A stretch of DNA of 64,000 nucleotides from the NCBI GenBank assembly GCA_016711105.1, contig JADJTO010000003.1, positions 1 to 64,000 on the forward strand. The letters run 5' to 3'. Source of the stretch: Micropruina sp. Lineage in GTDB: Bacteria > Actinomycetota > Actinomycetes > Propionibacteriales > Propionibacteriaceae. Position numbers and translations under genes: made by a program. The first letter of the stretch is position 1; each line of letters begins with the position of its first letter. Positions 19,257-27,921 of the stretch are shown here, piece by piece. The notes below the pieces were generated by a model that saw only the letters and a list, made by a program, of their open reading frames with translations, was not told the origin of the DNA and searched no databases.

Positions 19257-19937
19257 TCAGCGCTCGAAGCCCACGGCATCGATCTTGCGGTGGTACCGCA
19301 TGCCTGTGATGCCGCCAAGGATGGCGCCGATCAGCGCGACGACAGCCACTGCCACGGTCGTCAGAACGCCGGCGGTGGTGAGGGTGCCCTCGTTGATCGG
19401 AATGCGGGGGAAACCGTTCAGAGTCCCGAGGATGTTGAACTGTGCGCCGGCGAGCAGGCTCAGAATGGCGACCACCACGGCAACGATCACGGCCCACAGC
19501 CACACGCCCACACCCTGCTTGGCGCCGTTGAAGCGTGCCATCCGCCCGGCAACGTAGCCACCCGCGACGTAGGCGATGAAGACGATGACCAGCAGCACGA
19601 TCCCACCGACGAGGCCGATCGTCTGTACCGACTCAGCGGTCGGGTCGGGAACCTGCAGGTTGTTCCCCAGGCTGAAGGCGGTACCGGCCGCGGCCAGAAG
19701 CGCAGTGAGCAGGACGGCAGTGCCGGACGCGGTGAGCCAGCCGAAGAAGGCCGCACCGAACTTCATGCCACCGAAGCGCTCCTTCTGAAGACCCACGACC
19801 TCGCGGCGGGTCAGACCCGGCCTGTCGGCAGCCTTGCGAGGACTGGAGTCTTTTGTATGAGAGGCGTTTGAATCCGCGTCGGCCTGCGCCGTCCGCGTGT
19901 CCCGGTTGTCGGGCGGGGAGGGATTAGATGTGCTCAT
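19257..19937 (-). CDS. Integral membrane protein (TIGR04086/YrzE-like, tentative)
   Basis: 226 residues from ATG 19935-19937. A hydrophilic Ser/Asp-rich N-terminus of about 50 residues is followed by at least four membrane segments: FGAAFFGWLTASGTAVLLTALLAAAG, IGLVGGIVLLVIVFIAYVAGGYVAG, VWLWAVIVAVVVAILSLLAG and TTAGVLTTVAVAVVALIGAILGGITGMRYH. The GGYVAGRMARFNGAKQGV loop is typical of small actinobacterial membrane proteins of unknown role. It is followed by a strong terminator and is divergent from the RHH gene. Confidence 0.8.
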   Translation of the reverse strand: MSTSNPSPPDNRDTRTAQADADSNASHTKDSSPRKAADRPGLTRREVVGLQKERFGGMKFGAAFFGWLTASGTAVLLTALLAAAGTAFSLGNNLQVPDPTAESVQTIGLVGGIVLLVIVFIAYVAGGYVAGRMARFNGAKQGVGVWLWAVIVAVVVAILSLLAGAQFNILGTLNGFPRIPINEGTLTTAGVLTTVAVAVVALIGAILGGITGMRYHRKIDAVGFER

Positions 19938-20093
19938 GATCGTCCTTCGACGTGGTTGTTTCCTTTCCTGAAGGCTTACCCGCTGGTGGCCAGAACTAAC
20001 CCCGAGCGCCCTGAGAGTTCCGCGGTGATGCTCCCGGTGACTCCGACCGGACGCGACCCACCGCCTTGCGACCGCACTGAGGAGGATGTGACC

Positions 20094-20408
20094 ATGCAGA
20101 GCCAGCTGGGCGACGGCAAGACCGCCGAGATCACCAGCATTGAGAACATCGACCTCGACGAGCAGGTCGTCCTCTTCGAGGGCCAACGACTCACCGAGGC
20201 AGGCGCGGAAGCCATCGCCCGAGACATCACCGCCCGGCACGGCCGCACAGGGGGGCGTCCCCGGCTGGCCGAGGAGACCAGCAGGCTCGGCCTTCGCCTA
20301 CCGCGCGAACTCCACGAGCGCCTCCGCGAGGCCGCCCACCGCGCCGGTCTCAGCGAGTCCGAACTCGCCCGCGAAGCGATCGACGACTTCCTGGCCAGAG
20401 GCGCCTGA
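20094..20408 (+). CDS. Ribbon-helix-helix (CopG-like) DNA-binding protein
   Basis: 104 residues; ATG 20094 follows GGAGGA with 7-nt spacing. The C-terminal 45 residues form an RHH motif: strand SRLGLRLPRELHERLREAAHRAGLSESELAREAIDDFLARGA. The N-terminal half (LFEGQRLTEAGAEAIARDITA) is shared with antitoxin-like RHH proteins. No intact toxin gene follows, so it is either a solitary regulator or an antitoxin that has lost its partner. Confidence 0.82.
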   Translation: MQSQLGDGKTAEITSIENIDLDEQVVLFEGQRLTEAGAEAIARDITARHGRTGGRPRLAEETSRLGLRLPRELHERLREAAHRAGLSESELAREAIDDFLARGA

Positions 20409-20996
20409 CCGAGGTCGGCAACGTCCGCACCACACGCTCAGCCTTCACCGGGTCGGACGGCTTCCACACCAGGCCGGAGGCCCGGCAGCGAACTTCCGCC
20501 CCCGCCCTGTAGGCGAGATTCAGGACGCCGCCTTGCCGAGGAGTCGCACGACCTCGAACAGCGTCCGGAAGCTGCGGGTCATCTCGCGGGTGGAGGCGAA
20601 GTTCAGCGCGATGTCGGCACAGTGCACAGGGTCGCGGAACAGGTGGGTGGCGGTCACGCCGATGTGTCCCTGGAGGCGTGGTTGTCCCCGGAGCCAGGGC
20701 GCGAACTCTTCGAAGCGGACGGTCATCACGCCGCCCCCGTAGCCGAGGCCGGGGCGGAACCGGTGGCGCGGCCGGGCGAGGAAGGCCAGGGACTCCGCAC
20801 TGATCAGCGTCCCGTCGTGGAGGGCGGCGCTGAGCAGCAGGAAGTCGTCGGGGGTGCCGGCGATTCCGCCGCCGGACCAGTCGCCGGTCAGGCTGCGGAA
20901 CAGGCTGACCTCCGTCCGGCCGAGGTAGGCCCGCGCCAGGTCCGTGGACCCGTGCGCGGGAGGGGACCGGAAGGGCAGGAACGTGCGCTGCAGCCC

Positions 20997-22041
20997 TAGA
21001 TCAGTAAGTCCAAGGGGTGTTGGCGGCGTGGCGGCGTCGGGATGTGGGTGAGGGTGTCCAAGAGTCGGTGTTGCTAACTCCTACCGAGAACGTGGAGGTT
21101 CTGGTGGACACCGATTTGGACACCCTCGCGACCGCACTCTATGTGACAACTGATGATCTGTTGAAGGCCCACCCCGAACACGTCCCGCAGCGTCCTGTGG
21201 TGGGAATCGCTCCGTTGATCAGTGATGCGGAGTTGATCGTGTTGGCGGTGATGCAGGCGCTGCTGGGGTACCGGTCGGAGACCCGTTGGCTACGGCGCGC
21301 CCACAGGACTTTCACTCCATGTTCCCCTACCTGCCCGGCCAGTCGGGTTACAACAAACGGCTCAGGAAGCTAGCCAGCACGATCGCCTGGCTGACCGGCC
21401 AACTCGGCCAGCTGACCAGCATCGCCGGCGACGATGTGTGGGTCGCCGATTCGACCCCGGTCGAGTGCGGCCGCTCCCGGGAGACCGCGAAACGCTCCGA
21501 TCTGGCCGGGTGGGCCGAGTACGGCTACTGCGCCTCCCATTCCCGCTGGTTCTGGGGACTACGGCTGCACCTGGTGTGCACCCTGCACGGATTGCCGCTG
21601 GGCTGGGCGCTGACCGGCGCCAAGACCGACGAGCGTGACGTCCTGGAAGACCTCCTCGCCACCACCCCCGCGCTCGCCGCCCGGGCCGGCCGCCGGACGG
21701 TGATCGCCGACAAGGGCTACTACGGCCGCGACTTCCGAACACCGGCTCCACGACGCCGGTATCGAACTGCTCCGGCCCGCACGCAAAGGCGAGAAACCCG
21801 TAGCCGCAGCACGCTTCTTCCGGCCACTACGCCAAATAATTGAGTCCGTCAACGACACGTTGAAAGGCCAACTCGACCTCGAACTATCCGGCGGCCGCAC
21901 CCCCACCGGCGTGTGCGTCCGCATCGCCCAACGCATCCTCGCCCTGACAGCCGCCATCTGGCACAACGACCAAGCCGGCCTCAGAGTCCGACGCTCACTG
22001 ATTGCCTACGACCACTGAGACCCCTTGGAATTGATCATCTA
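20997..22041 (+). mobile_element. IS982-type insertion sequence
   Basis: Terminal inverted repeats are 20997-21017 (TAGATCAGTAAGTCCAAGG...) and 22021-22041 (rc TAGATGATCAATTCCAAGG...), matching at 17 of 21 positions. The 1045-bp element carries one transposase gene and sits inside the beta-lactamase-like gene. I do not see a clear target-site duplication. Confidence 0.85.
21104..22018 (+). CDS. IS982-family transposase (two frame breaks)
   Basis: GTG 21104 starts VDTDLDTLATALYVTTDDLL, then LISDAELIVLAVMQALLGYRSETRWLRRA. The frame breaks at about 21301 and resumes QDFHSMFPYLPGQSGYNKRL...DDVWVADSTPVECGRSRET (first catalytic Asp), ASHSRWFWGLRLHLVCT and VIADKGYYGRDF (second Asp). It breaks again at about 21737, and the remainder (LRQIIESVNDTLKGQLDLE, with the Glu, to AIWHND...LIAYDH) ends at TGA 22016-22018. 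Healed length is about 305 residues, normal for the family. With two breaks it would be inactive if the bases are right. Confidence 0.85.
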
Positions 22042-22647
22042 GGGGGGTGAGGACGCGCCGGTGCACCAGGTCGTGGAAGGGGTCGCCGGTGACGACCTCG
22101 AGCACCCGGCCCAGAAGGACGTAGCCGGTGTCGCTGTAGTGGAACCTCTGGCCCGGACGTCCGACGGGCCGTTGGCGTTCGCGGCTGACGGCCAGTAGGT
22201 CGTCCGGCGTCCAGAGCCGGTCCGGGTCGGCCACCATCCCCTGGCTGACCGGGACGCCGCTGCTCACCTTCCCGTCGAAGTAGTCGGCCACGCCGGAGGT
22301 ATGAGTGAGCAAGTGCTCAAGAGTGACCTGATCCCCGGGGAGGAACAGCCCGTCGAGTTCGGCGGCGGGGAGCACGGCGGCCACCGGGGTGTCGGGACGC
22401 ACGGCGTCCGCTTCGCAGAGTTGCATCACCAGGGCGGCGGTGACCAGCTTGCCGACGCTGGCAGCGTGGAACGGCCGAGTCGCGTCCCCGAAGCGGTAGT
22501 CGATGCCTAGCCCGGGCGCGGACGGCCACCTGGGGCGTCCTGAGCGGTCCGCGGCGGCGGGCGACGTGGGCTAGGTGGCGATCCAGGCGGGTGCTGAAGT
22601 CGGTGGGGGTGCCCATGTGGGAGACTCCTCATATCTCGTGGCGGCAC

Positions 22648-22662
22648 ATCACTTTAAGTGAT
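22648..22662. promoter_or_regulatory. Dyad ATCACTT-T-AAGTGAT, probable PadR operator
   Basis: A 7+7 bp palindrome with a one-base centre lies between the divergent beta-lactamase-like start (22616) and the PadR start (22711). It resembles the ATG-type dyads bound by PadR regulators. Its position suits control of both promoters. Confidence 0.65.
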
Positions 22663-22710
22663 GTCACGTCTAGGAATATAGCGCCTGCCGCGCAGAAGGG
22701 AAACGTCTCC

Positions 22711-23247
22711 ATGGGGAGCTTCATCCTCGGCCTGCTGCTGGCGTTGGGGCCGCAGACGCTGTACTCGTTGAACCGGCAGTTTCAGGCGGGGCCGTCGCTG
22801 TTCTACAGCGCCAGCTTCGGGGGGCTGCAGAGCGCCCTCCGGGGGCTGGTCGCCGCCGGTCAGGTGACCGTGCAGGAGGTCACCGAAAGTGGCCGCCACA
22901 AGCGGATTCACGCGATCACCGACGAGGGCGTCGCCGCCTTCCATGCCTGGATCCGCTCACCCCTGGACGGCGACCTGGAGGTCGCGGCTCTGGCTCGCCT
23001 GTTCCACCTCGGCCTGATCGAGGAGCCGGCCGACCGCCGGGCGATCCTGTCCGGCATCATCGGCGCGATCGAGGGTCAACTCGCCGACCTCGAGGGTCTC
23101 TCGGGCGTGCTCGCCGCCCAGACCCAAGCGGTGCCCCCCGAGGTCCGCGACGTCGTCCGCTACCAACTAGCCACCCTCGACTACGGCGTGACCGCGCACC
23201 GGGCCGGGTTGGCGTGGTTCCGGGCCTTGGCGGACGCCGAAGCCTGA
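22711..23247 (+). CDS. PadR-family transcriptional regulator
   Basis: 178 residues from ATG 22711 (AAGGG upstream). The winged-helix N-terminus is MGSFILGLLLALGPQTLYSLNRQF...YSASFGGLQSALRGLVAAGQVTVQEVTESGRHKRIHAITDEGVAAFHAWIRSP, with the PadR wing. The C-terminal helices (AILSGIIGAIEGQLADLEGLSGVLAA...YQLATLDYGVTAHRAGLAWF) form the dimerisation part of the PadR-s2 type. It is divergent from the broken beta-lactamase-like gene, its likely target. Confidence 0.9.
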   Translation: MGSFILGLLLALGPQTLYSLNRQFQAGPSLFYSASFGGLQSALRGLVAAGQVTVQEVTESGRHKRIHAITDEGVAAFHAWIRSPLDGDLEVAALARLFHLGLIEEPADRRAILSGIIGAIEGQLADLEGLSGVLAAQTQAVPPEVRDVVRYQLATLDYGVTAHRAGLAWFRALADAEA

Positions 23248-23374
23248 CGGCGTACCCGGTCGGATCGAACGCCGCGCGCCTTTCAGCGGGACCCACTGAA
23301 TGGTCAGCAGGTGACCTGATCGCGCTGGCGACCAGCTGCGGGGTGCGTCGGGTGTCTCCTTGCCCGGGACGCAC

Positions 23375-23400
23375 AAAAGCCCCCCGCGCGGGTGGGGCTA
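23375..23400 (-). terminator. Intrinsic terminator, probably the original tRNA-Asn terminator
   Basis: On the minus strand AGCCCCACCCGCGCGGGGGGCTTTT forms a GC stem with a short T-tract. It lies just beyond the duplicated tRNA-Asn 3' end (23408-23444). In the empty chromosome it would follow the tRNA gene directly; the integrated element now separates them by 6.1 kb. Confidence 0.75.
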
Positions 23401-23407
23401 TGGGGTT

Positions 23408-23444
23408 AAGCTCCCCCGCCTGGACTCGAACCAGGAACCTACGG
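23408..23444. repeat. Left attachment repeat (duplicate of tRNA-Asn 3' end)
   Basis: 37 bp identical to 29542-29578, containing the T-arm, 3' acceptor strand and discriminator of tRNA-Asn on the minus strand. The sequences diverge immediately outside the repeat apart from a short TTA. Confidence 0.9.
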
Positions 23445-23569
23445 GTTACCGGCTTCACCTTGTCAGGACTGCCGCATGAACGGGCCGGAGGGGCCGCGGA
23501 GTCGGGTGGACACACGGTCCCACCGTCAGCGACGCAGACCCTGGACGCGGACGATCCGCGCTACGGCCA

Positions 23570-23729
23570 ATGCGACCGCGCACCCGCTCAGACACACTTC
23601 GCGACCGTCGCCGACGCCGGCACCCACGACCTGCTGGCAGTCCAGGAAATGCTCGGCCACTCCAGCCCCGAAACAACCCGCCTACCCCAAGACTCGCTAC
23701 GCCAGACCGTCGCAGTTGCCCGGATGTAA
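23570..23729 (+). pseudogene. Tyrosine recombinase (integrase) C-terminal remnant
   Basis: Contains the catalytic box II of phage-type integrases: HPLRHT, then (one frame over, break near 23593) FATVADAGTHDLLAVQEMLGHSSPETTRL...LRQTVAVARM, with the R-H-T-F-A and L-G-H-S-S residues. Nothing upstream resembles the first catalytic Arg region or the arm-binding domain, so at least 250 residues are missing. It sits directly beside the left attachment repeat, where an integrase gene is expected. Confidence 0.82.
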
Positions 23730-23936
23730 AGCCTTCCCCTGGGCGGCCTGAGCTCAGCCTTCCGCCTGCAGCCATTTCTGAACTGTCTATCCGCGGCCAG
23801 TCTTAGCTGGTTAGAATCCCGGTTGTCCGGGGTCGGTTACTCGTCAGCCGGTGCCTCGGCAACGTCCGCCGACAGCTGCGGCGAGCCAGGCAAAGCTTCC
23901 CCAGGAGTCAGTTCACCACGATCGAAGGAACCATTG

Positions 23937-25028
23937 ATGTCGTTCGAAGATGCGTTGGAGGATCTATCCAGCAAGGTCGCCGAGTATGGGCCGGCTCTCG
24001 CCACGGAGGAGGCCACCAAGACCGCGGTGGTGATGCCCTTCATTGGGAGGGTGCTGGGATATGACGTGTTCAACCCGGCCGAAGTGATCCCCGAGTTCGT
24101 GTGTGACGTAGGCATCAAAAAGGGCGAAAAGATCGACTTCGCCATCGTTCGCGATGGGAAGGCGCAGATCCTGATCGAGGCCAAAAAGATCGGCGAGTCG
24201 CTCGCCCTCCAGCATGCTGCACAACTGGTCCGATACTTCCATGTTTCCAACTCGCGGATCGCGGTCCTCACCAACGGGCAGCATTGGCACTTCTACACCG
24301 ACCTGGACCGGCCCAACATCATGGACGAACGGCCGTTCCTCCAACTTGATCTGCTGAATATTGATCCGTACGCGCTGCCGGAGCTCCGTAAGCTCACCAA
24401 GGACGCGTTCGACCTTGACTCCGTGCTGGCGGCTGCGGAGGAGCTGAAGTACGTCAGCGCCATCAAGCGAGCAGTAGCGGACATGTTTGCCCTGCCGCCT
24501 GACGACCTGGTCCGGCTCCTCATCTCCCGCGTTTACCATGGGCCGATCACAGCGAAGGTGCGCGAACTGTTCCTCGGGATCGTCAGGAAGGCCCTGGCAC
24601 AGTTCATCAACGAGAGAGTCAATGAGCGACTCAAGACCGCGCTGCAGGGTCACGCTCCCGCGGTCGGTGCGGCCCCAGTCACGACGACTGGGCCTTCGGT
24701 GGTCGAGACGGTGGAGTCGATCCGCGACGAGATCGAAACAACGATCGACGAGGTTGAGGGGTTCACCATCGTGCGGGCGATCGTCGTGAGCGACGTCGGC
24801 TATGACCGGGTTGTCGCCCGCGACACTAGGTCGTACTGCGGAATCCTGCTCGACGACAACAACCGCAAGCCGATCTGCCGCCTCCACTTCAACAGGGCCC
24901 AGAAGTACCTCGGGATGTTCGATGAAGACAAGCGAGAAACTCGCGTGCCCCTGGCGCGAGTGGAGGACATCTACCTGCACGCGGAGGCCCTCCGTGAGGT
25001 CGTCAGAAGATATGAGGCGCGAGACTGA
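23937..25028 (+). CDS. Stand-alone type I R-subunit N-terminal-like restriction endonuclease (COG4748 type)
   Basis: 363 residues; ATG 23937 follows GAAGGA. Early residues read EEATKTAVVMPFIGRVLGYD(V)FNPAEVIPEF, then the PD-(D/E)xK nuclease core KIDFAIVRDGKAQILIEAKK (Asp and E-x-K), followed by HAAQLVRYFHVSNSRIAVLTNGQHWHFYTDL. This is the HsdR_N-like fold of predicted type IV/stand-alone restriction enzymes. Helical middle, then a unique C-terminal domain after a Thr/Pro linker (DRVVARDTRSYCGILLDDNNRKPICRLHFN), which may bind nucleic acid or a ligand. There is no methyltransferase, specificity subunit or helicase nearby. It is inferred to be anti-phage cargo of the tRNA-Asn element. Confidence 0.82.
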   Translation: MSFEDALEDLSSKVAEYGPALATEEATKTAVVMPFIGRVLGYDVFNPAEVIPEFVCDVGIKKGEKIDFAIVRDGKAQILIEAKKIGESLALQHAAQLVRYFHVSNSRIAVLTNGQHWHFYTDLDRPNIMDERPFLQLDLLNIDPYALPELRKLTKDAFDLDSVLAAAEELKYVSAIKRAVADMFALPPDDLVRLLISRVYHGPITAKVRELFLGIVRKALAQFINERVNERLKTALQGHAPAVGAAPVTTTGPSVVETVESIRDEIETTIDEVEGFTIVRAIVVSDVGYDRVVARDTRSYCGILLDDNNRKPICRLHFNRAQKYLGMFDEDKRETRVPLARVEDIYLHAEALREVVRRYEARD

Positions 25029-25148
25029 CTGGACCGCGCCACCCACTCAGGGCACCGTGAGACTTCCTCCCACCGCCAAGTTCGAGCGAATACCCTCCTA
25101 CCAGAGGGCAGGCCATCCCAGCTGACCCCCATCCCGAGGGAGCCTTTC

Positions 25149-25724
25149 GTGACCGAACATTCCGAAGCCATGGCGCATCGGGTCAACGCGATCATCCGAC
25201 ACTCAGGCGAAGAGTGGGATCGAGTGATTGGTGTCGGCGACATCGCTGAGGCGAAGCGACTCCTGATGGAATCCCAGCGCGACCTGCGGGACGTGAAGCG
25301 CGACATCGCCGACGCCGAGCGGCAGATTCGCGAGGCGGGAACCGAGGCCAGGCTGAAGGTCACCGGAACAGGCCAGGTGATGGGCACCTTCATGGGCAGC
25401 AAAGTCCGGGGAGCAATGGCCCAGGGCCGAGCGATCGACAAACGACGGATCGCCGAACAACAACACCAGATGCTTGCCGCCTACACGCCTCTCAAGTCAT
25501 TCATCGCCCAGAAGTTGGCCGAAATAGACCGAATCAAGGCTCAGTTGGTCACGACCCAACCGACGGCCGCGGTGCCGCCGCCACCAAGGCCTGTGGCGCC
25601 ATCAGTGCCGCCACGATGGGCCCCAGACCCGGCGGGCAAGCATGAGCAGCGATGGTGGGACGGATGGGGCTGGACCGAGCACGTGACGAACCACGGCATC
25701 ACAGCTGTAGACCCGCTGCCATGA
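25149..25724 (+). CDS. Coiled-coil protein with C-terminal DUF2510
   Basis: 191 residues, GTG start. Residues 30-75 are a charged helical coiled coil (AKRLLMESQRDLRDVKRDIADAERQI). A glycine-containing helical middle follows (GQVMGTFMGSKVRGAMAQG), then a proline-rich linker. The C-terminus is a DUF2510 module (PPRWAPDPAGKHEQRWWDGWGWTEHV), a small W-rich domain common in actinobacterial membrane-associated or phage-carried proteins. It lies 120 bp after the endonuclease gene on the same strand, so may be co-transcribed. Function unknown. Confidence 0.8.
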   Translation: MTEHSEAMAHRVNAIIRHSGEEWDRVIGVGDIAEAKRLLMESQRDLRDVKRDIADAERQIREAGTEARLKVTGTGQVMGTFMGSKVRGAMAQGRAIDKRRIAEQQHQMLAAYTPLKSFIAQKLAEIDRIKAQLVTTQPTAAVPPPPRPVAPSVPPRWAPDPAGKHEQRWWDGWGWTEHVTNHGITAVDPLP

Positions 25725-25806
25725 CCCACTCACCGAGATCGCAGCAGCGTTAATCAAGAGCTTCAGCCCCGAACGGAGCCATCCCCCCAACCCTGTCAGG
25801 ATCATT

Positions 25807-26550
25807 ATGAATTGCCTCCGCACCACCGGGATCGCACTCGCCGTCCTCACCTTGGCTTTGACGTCCTGCGTCGCGCCGAAGCCTGTGCCGTCGCTCACGC
25901 TCCCTGTTCGAACCGCCACGTCCCCCGCGACGGCCACGACCACTCGGCCAGTTGGTCCGGTGGCATTCCGTATTTTCTGCGGCGACGTCGCGTTCAGCGA
26001 CTTCCGCGAGGCATGGAGTTACGAGGGCGACGAGGCCCTCGACCTCTGCGAGGCGGAGCAATCCGGTGGTGCGAGCTACACCGACGAGCAGACGGAAGCC
26101 GCCGGCGTCGCGGGCTACCTACTCCTTGAGGATGTGGCGACCCTGGTCGCCCTCTGCGCGGAAACCCGGGGTCACTACGCACAACGCGGCCAGCCCCTGT
26201 CGAACGTCCAGATCGTGGAAGCGCGCGGGATGCTCAGCCTCTGCCCTGACTTCCCACGAGCGGACATCGTCCAAGCCAATATCAAGCAAAGCCTGAAGGA
26301 GCAGCGGGAACGCGCGGACGGAACGCGCTTCGAAGACGGGTCGTACCGGGTCGGAAAGAAGATCAAACCCGGCACCTACTTCGTCCCACGGACGGTCGCA
26401 AAGGGCTGCTACTGGGAGCGGCTGGATCGTCGCGGCGACATCATCGCCAACAACATAGTCATGGCCCGAACACGCGTGCAGGTGACGATCCGCGCAAGTG
26501 ACTACACCTTCAGTTCGGACAGATGCGGGGAGTGGCGCCGAGCCGACTGA
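25807..26550 (+). CDS. Lipoprotein with DUF2510-partner-type C-terminal domain
   Basis: 247 residues. The signal ends in the lipobox LALTSC (Cys about 20). A low-complexity Thr/Pro stretch is followed by a helical, Cys-containing middle (LDLCEAEQSGGASYTDEQTEAAGVAGYLL). The C-terminal module FEDGSYRVGKKIKPGTYFV...GCYWERLDRRGDIIANNIVMARTRVQVTI(R)ASD is frequent in actinobacterial exported proteins (GTYRVG-DI-PGTY...CYWERL). Expected on the outer face of the membrane. Ligand unknown. Third plus-strand gene of the element. Confidence 0.8.
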   Translation: MNCLRTTGIALAVLTLALTSCVAPKPVPSLTLPVRTATSPATATTTRPVGPVAFRIFCGDVAFSDFREAWSYEGDEALDLCEAEQSGGASYTDEQTEAAGVAGYLLLEDVATLVALCAETRGHYAQRGQPLSNVQIVEARGMLSLCPDFPRADIVQANIKQSLKEQRERADGTRFEDGSYRVGKKIKPGTYFVPRTVAKGCYWERLDRRGDIIANNIVMARTRVQVTIRASDYTFSSDRCGEWRRAD

Positions 26551-26765
26551 GCGTAACCGCCACTCCCCGGGGGGGATTAGGGAGGGACGGCAACGGAAAG
26601 CGCAAGGCCGGCGGAGTTGAGCGGATCCGCACGAGACGAGCAACCAAGCGCGTCCCGGTGGGCGTGTCAGGAGGGATCGAGCAATGACCAGTTAGGCAGA
26701 TCGGCTACCTGCGATTCGCGAGATCCTACTGACTCAGGGCACTCCCAGGCGTCAAGATAGCTTGC

Positions 26766-27389
26766 ATGAGTACATCACCGGCCGCAGCCGACCGTCAGGC
26801 GTTCACCCGGGAGAGGGTCGCGCAGCTGGCAGGTGTTCCGTTGAGTCGGATTGACTACTGGGATCGCACAGACCTGCTCCGGGCCAGCGCACGCCAGCGG
26901 ATGAGCCCAGGCCGCGAGACCCGCTTGTACGCGTTCCAGGACCTCCTTGACGTCCTCATCATCGCTGAACTCGAACGCCGCGGAGTCAGCAAGAGACACA
27001 TCCGCGAGATTGTGAGCCATGTTCGTGCCCGCGACTACGTGATGTCTGAGCTCCAGTGGGCCGTCGCGGGATCCAGGGTTCACTTCAATGGACCCGACGG
27101 AAGGCGGGAGGACGGAGACCGGTCCCAGTACGTCATGGCTGAGGTGTTGAAGCTGGAACCAATACGACGCAAGGCACGCACTGCAACCGATCGGGACCCT
27201 GACACCTTCGGCCAGATTTCCAATCGCCGCGGGACCCTCGGAAACAAGCCGGTCGTCGCCGGCACCCGCGTGCCGATCGCGACTATCCGTCGCTATCTGA
27301 AGAGGGGCTACAGCGAGGGACAAATCGTTGAAGCATTCCCGAACCTCACCACGACCGATGTGCGTGCCGTTCAGCAACTTGCTTCATGA
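26766..27389 (+). CDS. Antitoxin with MerR-like HTH and DUF433
   Basis: 207 residues. The N-terminus is a MerR-type winged HTH (FTRERVAQLAGVPLSRIDYWDRTDLL...RLYAFQDLLDVLIIAELERRGVS). The C-terminus is a DUF433 domain (ISNRRGTLGNKPVVAGTRVPIATIRRYLKRGYSEGQIVEAFPNLTTTDV), a small HTH typical of antitoxins. It overlaps the following DUF5615 gene by 4 bp, the standard order for this toxin-antitoxin family. Likely autoregulatory. Confidence 0.88.
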   Translation: MSTSPAAADRQAFTRERVAQLAGVPLSRIDYWDRTDLLRASARQRMSPGRETRLYAFQDLLDVLIIAELERRGVSKRHIREIVSHVRARDYVMSELQWAVAGSRVHFNGPDGRREDGDRSQYVMAEVLKLEPIRRKARTATDRDPDTFGQISNRRGTLGNKPVVAGTRVPIATIRRYLKRGYSEGQIVEAFPNLTTTDVRAVQQLAS

Positions 27390-27742
27390 GGTTTGTGCTT
27401 GACAACTGCGTTGACGCGGCAGTCGGGAAAGAGATTCGACGGCAGGGACACCAGTGTTGGACGGCTGCAGACGCAGGCCTAGCCGATGCTGACGACGACG
27501 ACTTGGGCGCGTACTCGATGGAGCAGCAGGCGGTACTGATGACTCACGACAACGAGTTCTCGGCGCGCCGCCGAGTGAACACGATAGGAAAGCACGTCCA
27601 CTTGGATGTGGAGGAGCCCGATGCTGCGGACATGATCCGGTGCGCGTTGCCCGCAATGGTCAAGGCGTTGAGTGCCGCCGACAACCTATTCATGCGCGTA
27701 AATGTCAATGGCGTCATCGACTTGCACTTCGGGTGGGCGTAG
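27386..27742 (+). CDS. DUF5615 PIN-like toxin
   Basis: 118 residues. The start MRFVLDNCVDAAVGKEIRRQGH and the segment ADDDDLGAYSMEQQAVLMTHDNEFSAR match the DUF5615 PIN-like fold, with acidic residues Asp6, the ADxDD cluster and THDxxF expected to bind the metal of an RNase. It is translationally coupled to the DUF433 antitoxin (4-bp overlap). RNase activity is inferred from the family. Confidence 0.87.
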   Translation: MRFVLDNCVDAAVGKEIRRQGHQCWTAADAGLADADDDDLGAYSMEQQAVLMTHDNEFSARRRVNTIGKHVHLDVEEPDAADMIRCALPAMVKALSAADNLFMRVNVNGVIDLHFGWA

Positions 27743-27921
27743 TCGCCGAAGCAAGCATGCTCAGATACGTAGCGCGCTCACCCTCCCCATGAAGGGGAGG
27801 TGGCGCGCCGTAGCAAATTCCGCAGGGTAGTAATATTTCCGATCCGGGCCGAAGCGGCCGGAATATTAACTCCGGGGGCCTGGGCTTTACGGGTCGAGGT
27901 CTTGTCCGAACGCCTGCCCGG

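Larger units (their letters stand above)
20520..22616 (-). pseudogene. Serine beta-lactamase-like hydrolase, interrupted by IS982-type element
   Basis: Two halves of one gene flank an IS. The 5' half (22616 down to 22042) starts MGTPTDFSTRLDRHLAHVA and carries the S-x-x-K nucleophile motif (HAASVGKLVTAAL) and the YSDTGYVLLGRVLE motif. It also has a frame break at about 22514-22519. The 3' half (20995 down to 20520) continues GLQRTFLPFRSPPAHG...LTGDWSGGGIAGTPDDFLLLSAALHD and ends LLGKAAS. Joined, they give about 350 residues of a PF00144 (class C beta-lactamase/esterase) protein. It is divergent from the padR-like gene, which probably controlled it. Confidence 0.88.

Noticed and set aside
23214..23729. 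A single 171-codon frame joining chromosome, attachment repeat and integrase tail
   Set aside because: The first half is read-through of tRNA-antisense and intergenic sequence. Only the last part is integrase, and that itself needs a frame correction.
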